NCBI GenBank assembly: GCA_028023455.1
Contig: JAQFVV010012416.1
Span: forward strand, 1,171,767 to 1,235,766
Length of the DNA: 64,000 nucleotides
Source: Epiperipatus broadwayi
Taxonomy: Eukaryota; Onychophora; Udeonychophora; Euonychophora; Peripatidae
Direction of reading: 5' to 3'
The translations under genes and the position numbers were made by a program. Positions within the stretch are counted from its first letter, which is position 1. Each line of letters opens with the position of its first letter. The notes below the pieces were generated by a model that saw only the letters and a list, made by a program, of their open reading frames with translations, was not told the DNA's origin and did not search any database. Of the stretch, positions 1-11,029 are shown one piece after another.

Positions 1-746
1 TTTTGAAGATGATGCCTTTGTTTTTGAAAATAATGTTTTAGAGCTTCAAGAAATTTTGCAAGAGTTATCAGAGGAAAGTAAGAAAGTAGAATTGACAGTA
101 AATGTTAAAAAGACTAGATTGATAATAATGAGTTAGAAAAAATTAACAACTACAAATACCTTGATCAAATTATTACTACATATGGTAACATAATGAATAA
201 ATGTAATCATATAATTAAACTTGGTTGGAGTGCCTTTGGTAGAAATAACTTAATATTAAAAAGAAATATATCCATGTGTTTGAAAAGGAAAATTTTTAAT
301 AAACATGTTTACCAGTTCTTACTTATAGATCAGAGACATGGACATTTAACAAAAGCACAATACAGATTCTTCAGACCACGCAATGAAGTATGGAGAGATG
401 TATGGTAGGAATAACAATAAAAAGTCAAAAATGAAATACATGGGTGAGAGAACAAAATGTTATTGATATCATTGAAAGAATTATGAGACTGAAGTGGAGT
501 TGGGCTCGACATATTACTAGAAGAGTGATAATAGATGGTCAGTTAAAATCTTAATCTAAATTCTAAGAGATCGTAAAAGACCTAGAAGAAGACCACATGT
601 GAGATGAATGGTTGAAATAAGAACGTATGCTGGGATGATGTGGAGAAGAGAGGTTAGAGATCATAAAAATTGGATTGAATTTGGAGAGAACTTCATCCTG
701 CAGTGGATCAATAATGGTTGAAAACGATGATGATGAAGATGATGTA
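1..746 (+). pseudogene. RTE-type LINE, 3' end of reverse transcriptase ORF, decayed
   Basis: This is the 3' part of a non-LTR retrotransposon cut by the window edge. In shifting frames the plus strand reads like the C-terminal half of RTE/BovB-type endonuclease-reverse transcriptases: a DDA motif with a leucine- and glutamate-rich stretch and VNVKKT at 1-120, then NNYKYLDQIITTYGNIM and IKLGWSAFGRNN (about 145-250), then a region equivalent to WSWAGHI, RKRPRRRPHVRWM and NWIELGE..FILQW (490-715). Stops and frameshifts break it several times. After the last codons comes a (TGA)n-like simple repeat (about 722-746), the kind of 3' tail RTE elements carry. The 5' part lies outside the window. Family assignment comes from recognised protein motifs, not a search. 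Confidence 0.75.
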
Positions 747-749
747 TAT

Positions 750-943
750 ATCATCATCATCATCAACCATTATCAATCCACTGCAGGATGAAGGTCTCTC
801 CAAGTTCAATCCATCTTCTCCGATCTTTAGTTTCTCTTTTCCACATCACCCCTGCACACTTTCTTATTTTATCCATCCATCTCATATGTGGTCTCTTTCT
901 GAGTCTTTTATAATCTCTTGGAATCCAGTTTAAGATTTCAATA
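750..943 (-). pseudogene. RTE-type LINE 3' fragment, opposite strand
   Basis: A second, 5'-truncated copy of the same RTE-type LINE lies on the minus strand. From its 3' end it starts with the (ATC)n complement of the TGA-type tail, followed by the complement of the codons for WRREA..H..WIELGE..FILQW and RPRKRPHVRWMDKI. It ends near 943, where the coding similarity stops. It abuts the tail of the plus-strand copy, so the two LINE 3' ends face each other across a few bases of simple repeat. It resembles the better preserved copy at 41066-41521. Confidence 0.7.
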
Positions 944-1337
944 TTTTACACACACATTACCATGGAAATGGGTACATATATGTGTATGTAAAATAAAGTT
1001 ATTATATGTTTATGTAAATATATATTTAATGTAATGCAATTGTTTTATAGAAATAAAAAAGTTTGTTATGCAGTTGAAACTGTCATAGGAAATTAAATAA
1101 TGTACTGTGGAAACTGTATTAAGATAAGTGTGTGTTTTTAAGATAAATCTTTGATAATAGTAAACTATTTACAAAATGTTTTAATAAATAAACAAAGATA
1201 ACTTATCATTTTTTAGTGAAATGTTGTTTCACTGCCTAGACTTTATTTTCTTACCTGAAGTATGCACATAAAAAAAAACAAAAAAACATTAAAACTTGCA
1301 ATTAGTTTCACTAAATCATTTCCAGCATTAGCATTAT

Positions 1338-1481
1338 AAAACTCTCTTTTATTTTTTTCCATATGTTATAGCATCGGCCGGGAAACGAACACGCGACAAC
1401 TGTCTGCAAGCAACTGATTGCTTGCAAAGCAGCTGCGCTGACCTCTCGCCTACCAACGCTTGACAAAACTCTCTTTTATTT
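1338..1481 (-). mobile_element. tRNA-derived SINE with 17-bp target-site duplication
   Basis: On the minus strand 1464-1355 begins GCGTTGGTAGGCGAGAGGTC (A-box-like) and contains GTGTTCGTTTCCCGGCC (B-box-like), closing with GATGC, so the ends resemble a tRNA acceptor pair GCGTTGG/CCGATGC. A short tail (CATATGG then A/T-rich) follows. The insert is bounded by identical 17-bp copies of AAAACTCTCTTTTATTT at 1338-1354 and 1465-1481, evidence for LINE-mediated retroposition. The anticodon arm holds an extra ~19-bp repeat-like insertion. The body resembles the tRNA-Gly(TCC)-derived copies at 31704 and 42469 in its B-box region and in the CATATG after the tRNA part. Confidence 0.8.
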
Positions 1482-1786
1482 CTGGTCCTCAAGTAGAGCC
1501 AATATATAAGATTTGTTATTACTCCCAAAATGAACTTATTAGTCAGTTTTCACCCCCCCACTGCAAATTTATTTACTAAACGGAATCATATAATATTTAC
1601 TGTTTTGTTTCTATCACTATCAATAGCTTTTTCATCTTCGCAGGTTTGTTTATGATTCAAACAATTCAAATCCTTTTGAATTTAAATTTATAACTGGATT
1701 GATGAGCTCAATTCTTGAGAATAAATCATTCTCTAAAGTTAAGTTGTTGTTTTTTTATTATCATTATTTATGATTTAAAACAATAG

Positions 1787-2445
1787 GATGATGTGATGTG
1801 ATGCACTGTGACTTCTCCTTATACGGAGTTAGGAATCTCTTAGTAACTATGCCCAGAGAAACCTGTTAGCTACTTTGACTTCCCTTTTTATTTCCCACCC
1901 TAAGTTTTCCCATATTCTTCTCTATCCTGTTCCATCCCATTTCCACAACATAATTTTTGTCAATTTCATGGCCTTTATATCTAAATCCCCCTTGTCTTTC
2001 CCCAAACCCAGCATAAAAATCAATAAGCCACTTTCTGTATAATCACTTTGTTCATATTTATTCTTCCATAACTTCATTATTTGTACCCTTTCTGCTTCTA
2101 GACATTTACATTCAATTAAAACAGGCAAAACTCACTATATATATTGCCACACATAGCAAGCTAGAGTAATCAATGGATGCACAAGCCTTCTGGCATCCAT
2201 TGATTACTCTAGCTTGCTGTGTGTGGCAATATATATAGTGAGTTTTGCCTGTTTTAACAACAGTTATACACAAGCATAAGTGGAGGTGGTCATATGATGT
2301 TTAATACATTCAATTAACATATGCCTAATATTTTCTATGCTTTCCTTACACAACTTGCAGACTAAATCATCCATATTTTTCCATTTATGTGCATATTCCC
2401 TTGTTGCTAAAGATCCCATTTGGGCCTTAAATGTTTTCCTACACA
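1787..2445 (-). pseudogene. LINE-2 (zinc-knuckle LINE) 3' fragment, split by a later insertion
   Basis: Minus-strand 3' end of a second LINE family, here called LINE-2. Reading from 2445 down, the protein gives TFKAQMGSLATREY, then KWKNMDDLVCKLC, ENIRHMLIEC (a C-x2-C...H...C zinc-knuckle like that found C-terminal to many LINE reverse transcriptases), and, after an interruption at about 2305-2118, CLEAERVQIMKLWKNKY and ELTKIMLWKWDG. The 3' UTR ends in a CATCA-type simple repeat (1787-1800). The frame resumes on both sides of the insert at 2118-2304, so the insert is younger than this LINE copy. Sister copies: 5614-5955, 32742-32838, 57550-58437 and 58438-59085. Confidence 0.75.
2107..2317. 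mobile_element. Short palindromic family A element with TSD
   Basis: A near-perfect palindrome occupies about 2122-2258: the arms run from GGCAAAACTCACTATATA into TAATCAATGGATGC and back, meeting around 2190. An asymmetric tail follows to 2304, ending CATATGATG. The insert is flanked by TACATTCAATTAA at 2107-2119 and 2305-2317 (13 bp). The ends match the larger family A copies (GGCAAAACTC at one end, an ATGTGATG-like tail at the other), so this is an internally deleted fold-back that has lost the hammerhead part. It sits inside the LINE copy at 1787-2445. Confidence 0.8.
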
Positions 2446-2448
2446 TTA

Positions 2449-2810
2449 GTGCCACTTAGTGCAAACTTTAGTAATCAATAGATGTTAGAAGGTTGTCTGT
2501 ATCATAGTTCTAATCCAGTGCTTTCCAATCCAATGTTCCTAGACTAGTTTCTAGTTTATGGCTTTCATCATTGAAAAATCTAGAATTAGGGAGCAATGCA
2601 CCTGGATTTTTTGAATCTAATACACCCCTCCAGAATCCACTTTTTATTTTTTTTAGATAACTATAAAGCTATCATGTCAATGTGAAAACACAACAGTGTT
2701 TTCAATCCAAATTAATTTACCTGTATTTTAGTAACTGTAGTCATTTTTAAACTTTGGTTAAAATTGATATTAAACCATTAAAATAATGTGGTAAACTTTT
2801 CTTTATACTT
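2449..2810 (-). repeat. Old family A unit with mutated hammerhead
   Basis: A diverged copy of the family A repeat: the top strand has GTGCCACTTAGTGCAAAC, TAATCAATAGATG, then the complement of the hammerhead region at 2537-2585. On the minus strand the core reads AUGAUGA (C3 changed to A), stem II AAGCCAUAAACU and an intact GAAACUAGUC. The change of C3 should inactivate it. The unit continues through the blocks seen in younger copies (ATCTAATACACCCCTCCAG, GTTTTCAATCCAA). A second old copy starts about 400 bp further on in the same orientation, so the two may be a decayed tandem dimer. Confidence 0.6.
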
Positions 2811-2848
2811 ACAAAGACTGTTCAAATAGTAGCATTTTTTTCCTCAAT

Positions 2849-3190
2849 AGTGCTATCTAGTACAAGCTCTAGTAATTAATAAATACTAGAAGGTTGGGTG
2901 CATTATTTTCTTATCCAGGGTTTTCGAATTCAATGTTATGGCTTTCATCAGTGAGAAGTTTTGGATCTGGTTGCAGTGCATCCAAAACTTTGGATCTAAT
3001 GCATCTCTTCTCTAACACCCATCTTGTACTTTTTTCTTAACTACAAGGTTATGAGCACTAACTGAAATACATTAATGTTTTCAATCCAAACTAATCTGCC
3101 TGTGTAGTCATACAGAGCTGAAACCAGTTCAATATCTGGGTATTTTGGTGTCTTTGATTTTTTAAAAAAGCATAATTATATTTATGCTTA
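2849..3190 (-). repeat. Old family A unit, second of a head-to-tail pair
   Basis: Starts with AGTGCTATCTAGTACAAGC and TAGTAATTAATAAATAC and follows the family A order to GAAACCAGTTCAATATCTGG and TTTTGGTGTCTTTGA. On the minus strand CUCACUGAUGAAAGCC is present near 2950-2965, but the GAAACUAGUC half of the hammerhead has been deleted. Same orientation as the copy at 2449, offset by about 400 bp, close to the family's unit length. Confidence 0.55.
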
Positions 3191-5225
3191 GATAATGTTA
3201 AAGATTGCTGGTTTGAAATAAAATCACACATGTTATCAGACCTAATGGAAAACTATACTATGTACAAACAGTCTAAACAAAAATAATTTTTCATATTGAT
3301 ACCAGTAATTTTTATGGTCTGGCTTGCATAGTGTAAATTCATCATATAAATACATACAAAGGCACTTGATTTGAAATACTGAATTTGAAGAAATTTATGA
3401 GAAATCAATGAATTATAATTTGAAGTAGATTTGCTATGGAATGCATTAGGCTGTTAATTTGCAAACATGAGGATAAATATTTGTAAATAAAATTATGAGA
3501 TATTTATTTTATATAGCGCGATGTTTCTGAATTGTAAAAAACTAATAATCAGCTTTTTAAGCTAATGCACATGCACTTTGTGGATCTTTAACAATAAATG
3601 AATACTCTCATTTTTCCAATACAAGATAAAGTCTTTATGAAAGAATAGAATGAATCCACTTATTCTTTCAACCCAAATGTTTAAGTATGGGCAAATCTTA
3701 AGTACTGGAAATGGGAGTGTGAAGATATTAAACAATCACTTTAAATTACTTTTACTAACCCCTAATAAAGTATCTGTTGGTGGAAATAGTCTACTACAAT
3801 AAGAGTTTGAGCCTTCTGACATAATCTTTGACAACAATAAAATAATTTAAAATGTTTCTTCTTATAGTTCCAAGTGCTTCCATAAAAAACACAAATTATC
3901 AAGTTGTCAAATATTTGATAGAATATTGTAACATTCATATAATCCTTAGAGATAATTGGTCAAATTTAATGTCAGAATTATATATAAGATGAAGTCAATG
4001 TTTCTATAGATTTTTCTAATAATGATATAATTTTATTAAATTTTATCAAAACTGCATTTAAAATGTCATTATAATTCATAAATTCTCTGCATTTGATATA
4101 AAATATCTCACGATATTATTTTTTGTGAGAAATCTATAGAGAATCTGAAATGTAACAAAAAATCTAGTTATCAAAAAAAATGCTTAAAGAAGAAATGGTA
4201 CTTATGGATAATCTCTGAACCCAAGGTTGTCAGCCATATTTTTGTTTAATTATACATTTTCAGGGGCATAATTATATTGTAACTCTAATGAATATGCTTA
4301 ACTTGTTAATATTAAAAAGTATCAATAAATCAATTATAAATTCTTGAGAACTTTAAAAAATAGTAATAAATGTATTGCAGATTCCATTCACAAGATGGAA
4401 TTAATCAATTTTATATATATATCATATCACATGTAAATATTAACAGGTTTGTAACATTGTCTTTTTAGATTCAGAGTAATATTGTGATGCTCGAGCTTCA
4501 GCATGTTCACTTTTTGGACATTATATTCCCAAATATGATTAAAATTTGGGATATTCTTGCAGTTTAAATTATTAAATTTATTTTATTTAAAATTTGTGTA
4601 GTTTTTTGTTATTTCCATGAATGGAATTTATAATACATCTATTGCTACTTTTTTAAAGTTAACAGGAATTTATAATCGATTTATAGATATTTTTTAATAT
4701 TAACAAGTAAAACATATTCCTTAGGTTACAGGTTAACTATGCCCCAGAAAATGTATAATTATATAAAAAAATGACTACCAACCTGAGATTCAGGGATTCT
4801 CTGTAAGTAGCGAAGAAACAATGTTACAAAAGGTAATATATCTTCCAAAGCGGTATTATAGTGTAAATCATCTTAGCTTTACACACTAACTAGAAAGATT
4901 TACACATTATGTTATCTTTTGTACAAAAGTTTTTGAATAATGTTAGACTTTTTATGACATGGAGTAATAAAATAGTAACAATCTACATTATCTGGACGAA
5001 CAATTTAAACACTTCTGGGTATATTATTCTACTTTCATACAATTCTTTACATTGATGGAACTTTTTATAATTTTATGTATAATAAGATAGAATCTTGTTG
5101 TAAGTAAGTAATGTTCCAACAAAATCTTCAGCATTCGGTTTTAAAAAAAAGATGATGTCTGTTGTTTTGGATTTTTTTATCAATATCAGCAGCCTTAGTG
5201 GATGTAAAAAATATATAACCAAAGC
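3190..5225. other. AT-rich DNA, no recognisable gene or element
   Basis: No open frame of note, no tRNA-like boxes, no clear inverted or direct repeats. Only short A/T runs and scattered simple sequence are visible. Confidence 0.5.
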
Positions 5226-5540
5226 ATCTCTCTATTCTAGTGCCATTTATAGTAAGCCTCAGAAATCCATAATTAATTGATGCTAACTTCCATCTGGATG
5301 CTGCTTTTTATCTTTATCTATGAGGTTTGGGATTCAAAGCTGGAAGTAACGAAACTTCTTTGACATTATTTTATTAATCAAATTAAAAACCTAGCATTCA
5401 AAATACTCTAAGGTTTTATAACCAAGTCAACTTTATTAAACAGTTATGTGAATCTGACTCCAGATCAGCAGCTATATATTTTAATACCCTCAGTTTTTTT
5501 TCTAACTGTGACCTTCTTTTGCTCTCACTAGTAATGTTAG
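5225..5540 (-). repeat. Possible decayed family A unit
   Basis: CTAGTGCCATTTATAGTAAGC and AATCCATAATTAATTGATG follow the opening blocks of family A (GTGCCACY..GT.AAGC, TAATCAAT.GATG), but the rest is too diverged to align by eye and no ribozyme core is left. Confidence 0.3.
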
Positions 5541-5613
5541 TAATAACACATGATTTAATTATTTACGTTATACAAACTTAATTATTTACATTATACAATA
5601 TGTAATAAAACAA

Positions 5614-5955
5614 GATGTGATGTGATGCACTGTGACTTCTCAGAAACCTGTTATCCACTATATCTTCCCTTTCCATTCTCCACCCTAAGTTTTCCCATAT
5701 CCTGCCCCATCCTATTTCCACAACATAATCTTTGTCAACTCCATTGCCTTTATATCTAACTCCCTCTTATCTTTTTCCAAACCCAGCATAAAAATCAATA
5801 ACCCACTTTCTGTATAATCACTTTCCTTATATTTATTTTTCCACAACTTTATTATTTGTATCCTTTCTGCTTTTAAGCATTTACATTCAATTATCAAATG
5901 CCTAATATTTTCTTTGCCTTCCTTACACAACTTGCAGAATAAATCACCCATGTTA
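5614..5955 (-). pseudogene. LINE-2 3' fragment
   Basis: Minus-strand 3' fragment of LINE-2. The frame from 5951 reads MGDLFCKLCKEGKENIRHLIIECKCL, then AERIQIIKLWKNKY and ELTKIMLWK, i.e. the zinc-knuckle and the conserved C-terminus. The 3' UTR is shorter than in sister copies because about 50 bp between ACTTCTC and AGAAACCTG is missing. The 3' end is a GATGTGATGTGATG-type repeat on the top strand. It is 5'-truncated at the zinc-knuckle. Confidence 0.75.
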
Positions 5956-5959
5956 GGTC

Positions 5960-6310
5960 TCTATTCTTGTGCTGCTATCTATAATAAGGCTGAGTAATCA
6001 GTAATTACTAGATAGTACTATTAGATAGTAGTGCTTTTAATTTCTCTTGCTCAGACCAATTTCTGGCTTTAATATAATTTGAAAGGCTTGATAAAATGCC
6101 AATCCCACCATTAAAAATTGATAAGACTTAACTCTTTACATAATATAGTAAAACAAGAGCACCTCTATATTCTATTGTTTTCTACAGAAAGATTGAATAA
6201 TCAGTAATTACCAAATTATAGTGATTTAACTCCCAATCCTCAGACCATTTTTTGGTTTAAATATAAATAAAAGTCTTGGTAAAGTATTAATTCTATTGGT
6301 AAAAAAAAAT
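5960..6310 (-). repeat. Two decayed family A heads
   Basis: Two successive blocks (about 5960-6110 and 6165-6310) share GAGTAATCAGTAATTAC / GAATAATCAGTAATTACC followed by CTCAGACCAATTTCTGG / CTCAGACCATTTTTTGG. These match the family A opening and its CCCAGACTAGTTTCTGG hammerhead strand. The catalytic core is gone in both. Confidence 0.4.
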
Positions 6311-7250
6311 AGTTATGACTTAGCAAGCAACAGAAGGTGAGATGAAGAACTCCAAATTAATATTTAGTTATCTTCTCTTGTTCAATGCCATGTTTAAGAG
6401 GAATTGCCATTAGACATAAAAGTTAACATGGACTCATTCACTTGAATCTTGCAATAATTGGTAATAAGGAACTAATTTCCAACTCAATTATAAATCTTCT
6501 TTTGATTTCAACAACTGATCATAATTAATAAATGATATTAAATATATATTTCCAAATAAGCTACATATGAGGCAAGCAAATTTGAATTATTGAGATAATA
6601 AATTGATTTTAAATATTATATGAAGATCTTGGACTGATTGTTGTCTATCAAAGGAAAAAATTTCTCCAAGATTTCTACTGGTAGTATTATTACTTTTCAT
6701 TTGCAATAATTTGAACATGTTGAAATTTAATTCACAGTCTTTATATTCTAAATATTGAACATTAGATTGAAATGTCAACTTATGCAGGTAAATTTTATTT
6801 TTAAAATGTGTTTATTTCACAATATTTTTTATATATATGTCAGAAATTACGTTATCATTTAACATGTTACATTAAATACAGCCTTAATATATTTTATTTC
6901 TTGATCAGTATTTTTCTTGCATTCTCTAGTAAGTGTTTATTTTATTAGAAGACAATTCTTTAATAATGATTACATGTGTTGTATTTTTGTAAAAATATTA
7001 TACAAGTTTGTGCACTCCTTAAAAACTAGAATTTATTAGAGAGATTTTTTTTAGATCGCAACTGATAACTGATAAAAATTTAATTAAAGAATTAACATAA
7101 TGGCGATCAATAAAATTCCAAGAAATACTTGCTGATTGCAAATATTTCTTCATAAGAGACTAAATTGCCTTATATGGTAAGGAATTCCAAAGGTACAATT
7201 TAATTAGCTATGGACCTAAATACCTTAACTTATATGGAGAAGATAATTAA
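6310..7250. other. AT-rich DNA, nothing recognised
   Basis: A 63-residue minus-strand frame (6587-6778) has no recognisable motif and ordinary local base composition. No repeats were identified. Confidence 0.5.
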
Positions 7251-7251
7251 T

Positions 7252-7890
7252 TGTAGGAGTAATCAGAAAGCTATAAAAACAGTACGTAACAAGCCCATGG
7301 ATCTTTCAAGTCCATCTCCAGTTGACTTTCCAGTTCAATCTTATCGTAACAGAGATCTTGTGCCAGATTGCAGTTAATGTGCAGCACTCAGTGGAAATGT
7401 GTTCATGGCCAATGGCTTAATAAGCCCATAGAGATTGAGAGATTGTAGCCCGAGGAAAATATCTGGATAGCAGCTAAAGAAAGAGTTGAGTTTCCAGTGG
7501 TTTTCAAGTGGAGTTACAGTTGGAATGTTGCAGAGACAGAAGCTGTAAAGAACTTATAGTCAGTCACAGTGCTATATTACAATGTGTTCATGTGCAGCTT
7601 AACTGGATTGGGTCCAAGGTCTGTAAACCAAACCCATTGGGAAACATTTTGTAGCAGCCAGTCTCTGAAAGTAAATTGTAAGAATGGAACATTAGTGAAC
7701 TGTCGAGATATTGCTGTTGCAGACTATTCACTATTCAGCTTATTCCTTATTATGTAAATAATATTTGCTAGCAAATAATTAACTGGGGACTTTTCTTCCA
7801 AATTTGTATATAAATTACCACTGTTTCAAGTATTACTGTTATTTTGTTGAGTTCTTTATTGTGTATTTGTTCACTGGTCACCCAGTTATA
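7252..7890 (+). mobile_element. LTR-like block with TATA box and possible primer-binding site
   Basis: A block of clearly higher G+C than its surroundings begins with TATAAAA at 7272-7278 and runs about 600 bp to TGGTCACCCAG at 7875-7885, which could be a tRNA primer-binding site after an LTR end (TTGTTCA|C|TGG). A similar arrangement on the minus strand at 46041-46650 has a TATA box about 580 bp upstream of TGGTCACCA. The internal frames are short (62 residues at 7569-7757) and have no known domain. An LTR or solo LTR is the best guess; no partner LTR or gag-pol was found downstream. Confidence 0.35.
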
Positions 7891-8690
7891 GTTGGAGACC
7901 CAGCAACATGGTAGAAATCTTATCCTTCACTTAGATTATAAAGGATGCCACACATTACAAATTCTTTGTGACCACATTTTAATTCGTAGTTTCTTTTTGA
8001 TATGTATTTAAAATCTCTAACAAAAATTGTTTATTCCAGTATTCATGGAACTGTTAAACAAAATAAAACGTTTTGTTTGAAATATTATTTCACATCTCCT
8101 ATCCATACTAATCGTTGTGATAACACAGCTAACTGTTTTTTTTGTCAACGATTATGAAATTTTGATGACAATATTTTGCTTAGTGAGTTTTTGGAGATAA
8201 TTAGATTTGATCTAATGTTATCAAAGAAAGGCCAATAATCACTAATGTATTGTATGAAAAGACTCTCTACAAAATATATTGAGAAAAACTATAGTTGGAA
8301 AACAACCATAAATGAATTTAATACCAGTATGTGTCAATGCAGATAATATTATTTCTCAAAGTATCTTGAATTTTCCAGTAATTATAATCATCCTAAATGA
8401 ACTTATATCTACAATATAGGAAATATGTTGCAGGACAATTTACAATAAGATAGGAAATTACTAGTGACTGCTGGGAATATTTTTGAAGGATTTAAAAAAA
8501 ATGTTTTCTTCCATTATCAATATTTTGAGAGTTTATTCTCTTCTATAGTTCTTATCAAGTTACATTACACCTTTCTATGTCACTATTAACTTTTATTATA
8601 CTATTTTACAGAATTCCAGATATTTAATTCTTCTTAGTAGATCACTTTAGATATTTCATATGTAATGAGATTAACAAGCTTTTATGAATA
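7890..8690. other. AT-rich DNA, nothing recognised
   Basis: No coding potential and no repeat structure could be supported here. Confidence 0.45.
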
Positions 8691-8695
8691 TCCCC

Positions 8696-8739
8696 AACAC
8701 CAGACTGGTTTCTAGCTATGGTTGTCATCAGTGAGGTGC
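8696..8739 (-). ncRNA. Hammerhead-like motif, degenerate
   Basis: On the minus strand: CACCUCA, CUGAUGA, a 12-nt stem II region (CAACCAUAGCUA, poorly paired), GAAA, CCAGUC and UGGUGU. The core boxes CUGAUGA and GAAA are intact and the cleavage position would be the C of AGUC. Stem I (ACCUCA with UGGUGU) has one mismatch, stem II is weak and stem III is reduced. It resembles the family A ribozyme, but the flanking family A blocks could not be followed. Probably an old relic. Confidence 0.5.
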
Positions 8740-8749
8740 TAAGATATTT

Positions 8750-9605
8750 TCTTGCAATTATAGATATTTCTAATTTTTTCTTTTCTTTATAGAATGTTTT
8801 AGGTCAATTGAAAATTTACTGGTTAACTGCTGTTTTTTTTTATATTTATATTTGATATTTGTAAAATATAAATTATTTTTTTTATTGATTACAGACATCT
8901 TCTAGGTATGTTATTTTCTTAAAATGACTTGCAGGTTCTAGTGGCATTTCATTAAACAATGATATCTTTCCATGATGAATCTTTGAAATAAGTATTTTGT
9001 TAGTCAAAATATAAACTAATTCTGTTATTCATTCATTTTTGTGCATCCATATCATTTTTTTTTGGTACCCATTCTCATTTCTGACACCATAATCAAATGT
9101 GCCCATAACACACTCATTTTTAGTCCTTTGACAATTATGGCATTTAAGTGTCTCATGACAATTTTAAAATTGTTTGATATAATCGAAAGCATTATATATA
9201 TATGTGTGTATGAAATTCCATGAGGAGTTTATTTATATCCATACACTGAACAGACCAATCATAGAATAAATATAAGAAAGAAAGATCAGATTTTGGCAGT
9301 TAGAGAAAAATACTAATTCATCAGCCATTTATTCACACATTAAATTAACTAACCATGACATCAATAAACACACATTCTTACAAAAATTGAACAGTATGAC
9401 TAGAGACTGCTAAGGAAAACTACAGATATTTTTTAAAAGCCTAAGAACATAAATAAAAAGTGTAAATTAAAGAAATTTGGAAAAAGCTATTGGATGATAA
9501 AATATTTTTTAAAACTTCTCAACCAATAGAATTTAAGAATGAGAAGCAATTAACAAAGGAAAAAAAACCATTTTAAATCTCACCACACACATTCTTCTGA
9601 TTTGA
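8750..9605. other. AT-rich DNA, nothing recognised
   Basis: Contains a 60-residue open frame at 9041-9223 without recognisable motifs and a short TATATATATGTGTG run near 9195. No element was identified. Confidence 0.45.
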
Positions 9606-9611
9606 AAAAGA

Positions 9612-9653
9612 AGCTCTGATGAAAGTACTTCTTATTGTACTGAAACATCAGCT
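9612..9653 (+). ncRNA. Hammerhead-ribozyme-like motif
   Basis: AGCU (9612-9615), CUGAUGA (9616-9622), one extra A, AGUAC...GUACU forming a 5-bp stem II around an 8-nt loop, GAAA (9642-9645), a minimal stem III ACAU with C9649 at the cleavage position, then AGCU (9650-9653), which can pair with the first AGCU. All invariant core bases are present. The extra A after CUGAUGA and the tiny stem III make activity uncertain. The surroundings do not match families A or B. Confidence 0.5.
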
Positions 9654-9699
9654 ATTTTGCCATTATATTTTTATTAGCTTTTGGATATAATATTATGAA

Positions 9700-10480
9700 T
9701 TCATATTTTATCTGTGACAACATTAGAATTAATATATATTTATAAATTCTTCACTTCTTCATTATAATGATTAACTTGATGTATCATAAATATGAACTAT
9801 CTGCATTTAGTATCTTCTATTAAATCATATAACTAATCTTGTACTTTCAATTTCAAGAAAGTTGTTCTTCATCTTTTATTTATAATGAGACCCACTATAC
9901 TTGTATTTCCAGTACTTGCCTTTGCATTAAAGCATGTCCACATTTAAATCAATGATATCTCCATTTTTTCTTATTTTCACAAAAGCCACAATGACTCATT
10001 CAATATTAGACACATACACCCCAACCAAGCAATCATACTTCACTTGAATATGATATACAGTTATAGACAAATAAATAAGTCATTAGCAAATAACATCCTG
10101 GATCCAGAAGTCAGGAAATATTTAGCATCATCTGCTTGTCATAGCTGCTTAGGTTGATAACTTTATAGCCTCTTGGGAATAAAGGTCATAATTATTCTAT
10201 AAAAATATAATGTTTACACATTTTAATTCTCTGCATGAAGATAGGTGGAGTAACTGGGAAAAAGAAACACATTTGATCATCGTCAGTAATAGTTGTTATT
10301 GCTTTCTATTCCTTAACATAATTTACATTAACATTTCAAATTTGGAATTGTACCATAAATTCATAACCCTTATATCATTTAAATGAATAAATTACTAAAC
10401 TTTTTCAAACAAAATTCTTCCAAAATGCTATAAATAATTGATTCATTTTATAAATAAAACTAATAAAATTTATCTGAACC
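9700..10480. other. AT-rich DNA, nothing recognised
   Basis: No coding, tRNA-like or clear repeat structure was found. Confidence 0.4.
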
Positions 10481-10499
10481 AAATATTGGGAATAAACCG

Positions 10500-10925
10500 A
10501 ATAACTAACATTGTTTAAAATACTTTCTATATATTTGCACATCCTTGTAAATATCTATAAACGGTAATATGATAAGAAGTAAACAGATTATTATGTTAAA
10601 CATTATTTATCAATTGAATAGATTGTATGATTGATAAATAAATACTAGCATGCAATAATAACAACATATATCTATTTCTTAATCGTGTGCAATATGTCAT
10701 AAGATTAAAAAATAGATGTTACATTACGATCTTCACTAAATCAACTTTGTGTTATATCTACGTGATCTGACCTTAGATATTATATATGTATGCATATCTT
10801 GTAAATCTATAAATGGCATTGTTAAAGGTTTTCTGAAAAGAAGTAAAGAGATTATCATGTTTAGCTTATTTATTATTTGTATAACAGACCAAATAAATAC
10901 CAATATATAATAATGTTGTATATTT
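10500..10925. repeat. Two diverged direct repeats, about 245-bp spacing
   Basis: The blocks TTGTAAATATCTATAAA..GG, AAGAAGTAAACAGATTAT.ATGTT and GATAAATAAATACTAG (about 10548-10650) recur in the same order as TTGTAAATCTATAAATGG, AAGAAGTAAAGAGATTATC and CAAATAAATACCA (about 10800-10905). The unit is not one of the other families described here. Confidence 0.5.
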
Positions 10926-11029
10926 TAAAATAACATTCATTTAATAACACACTTTATACACTTCATGGTGAGTATATGTTTCACAGAATATCAATACAGA
11001 CACTTCAGACCCCACATTAAAGCATAGAA

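Noticed and set aside
2120-2304. Family A palindromes as Mutator- or Foldback-type DNA transposons
   Set aside because: Mutator-like duplications are 9-11 bp; here they run 13-14 bp, the tail is asymmetric, and the larger copies are terminally redundant with a ribozyme, which fits retroposition better. Not fully excluded.
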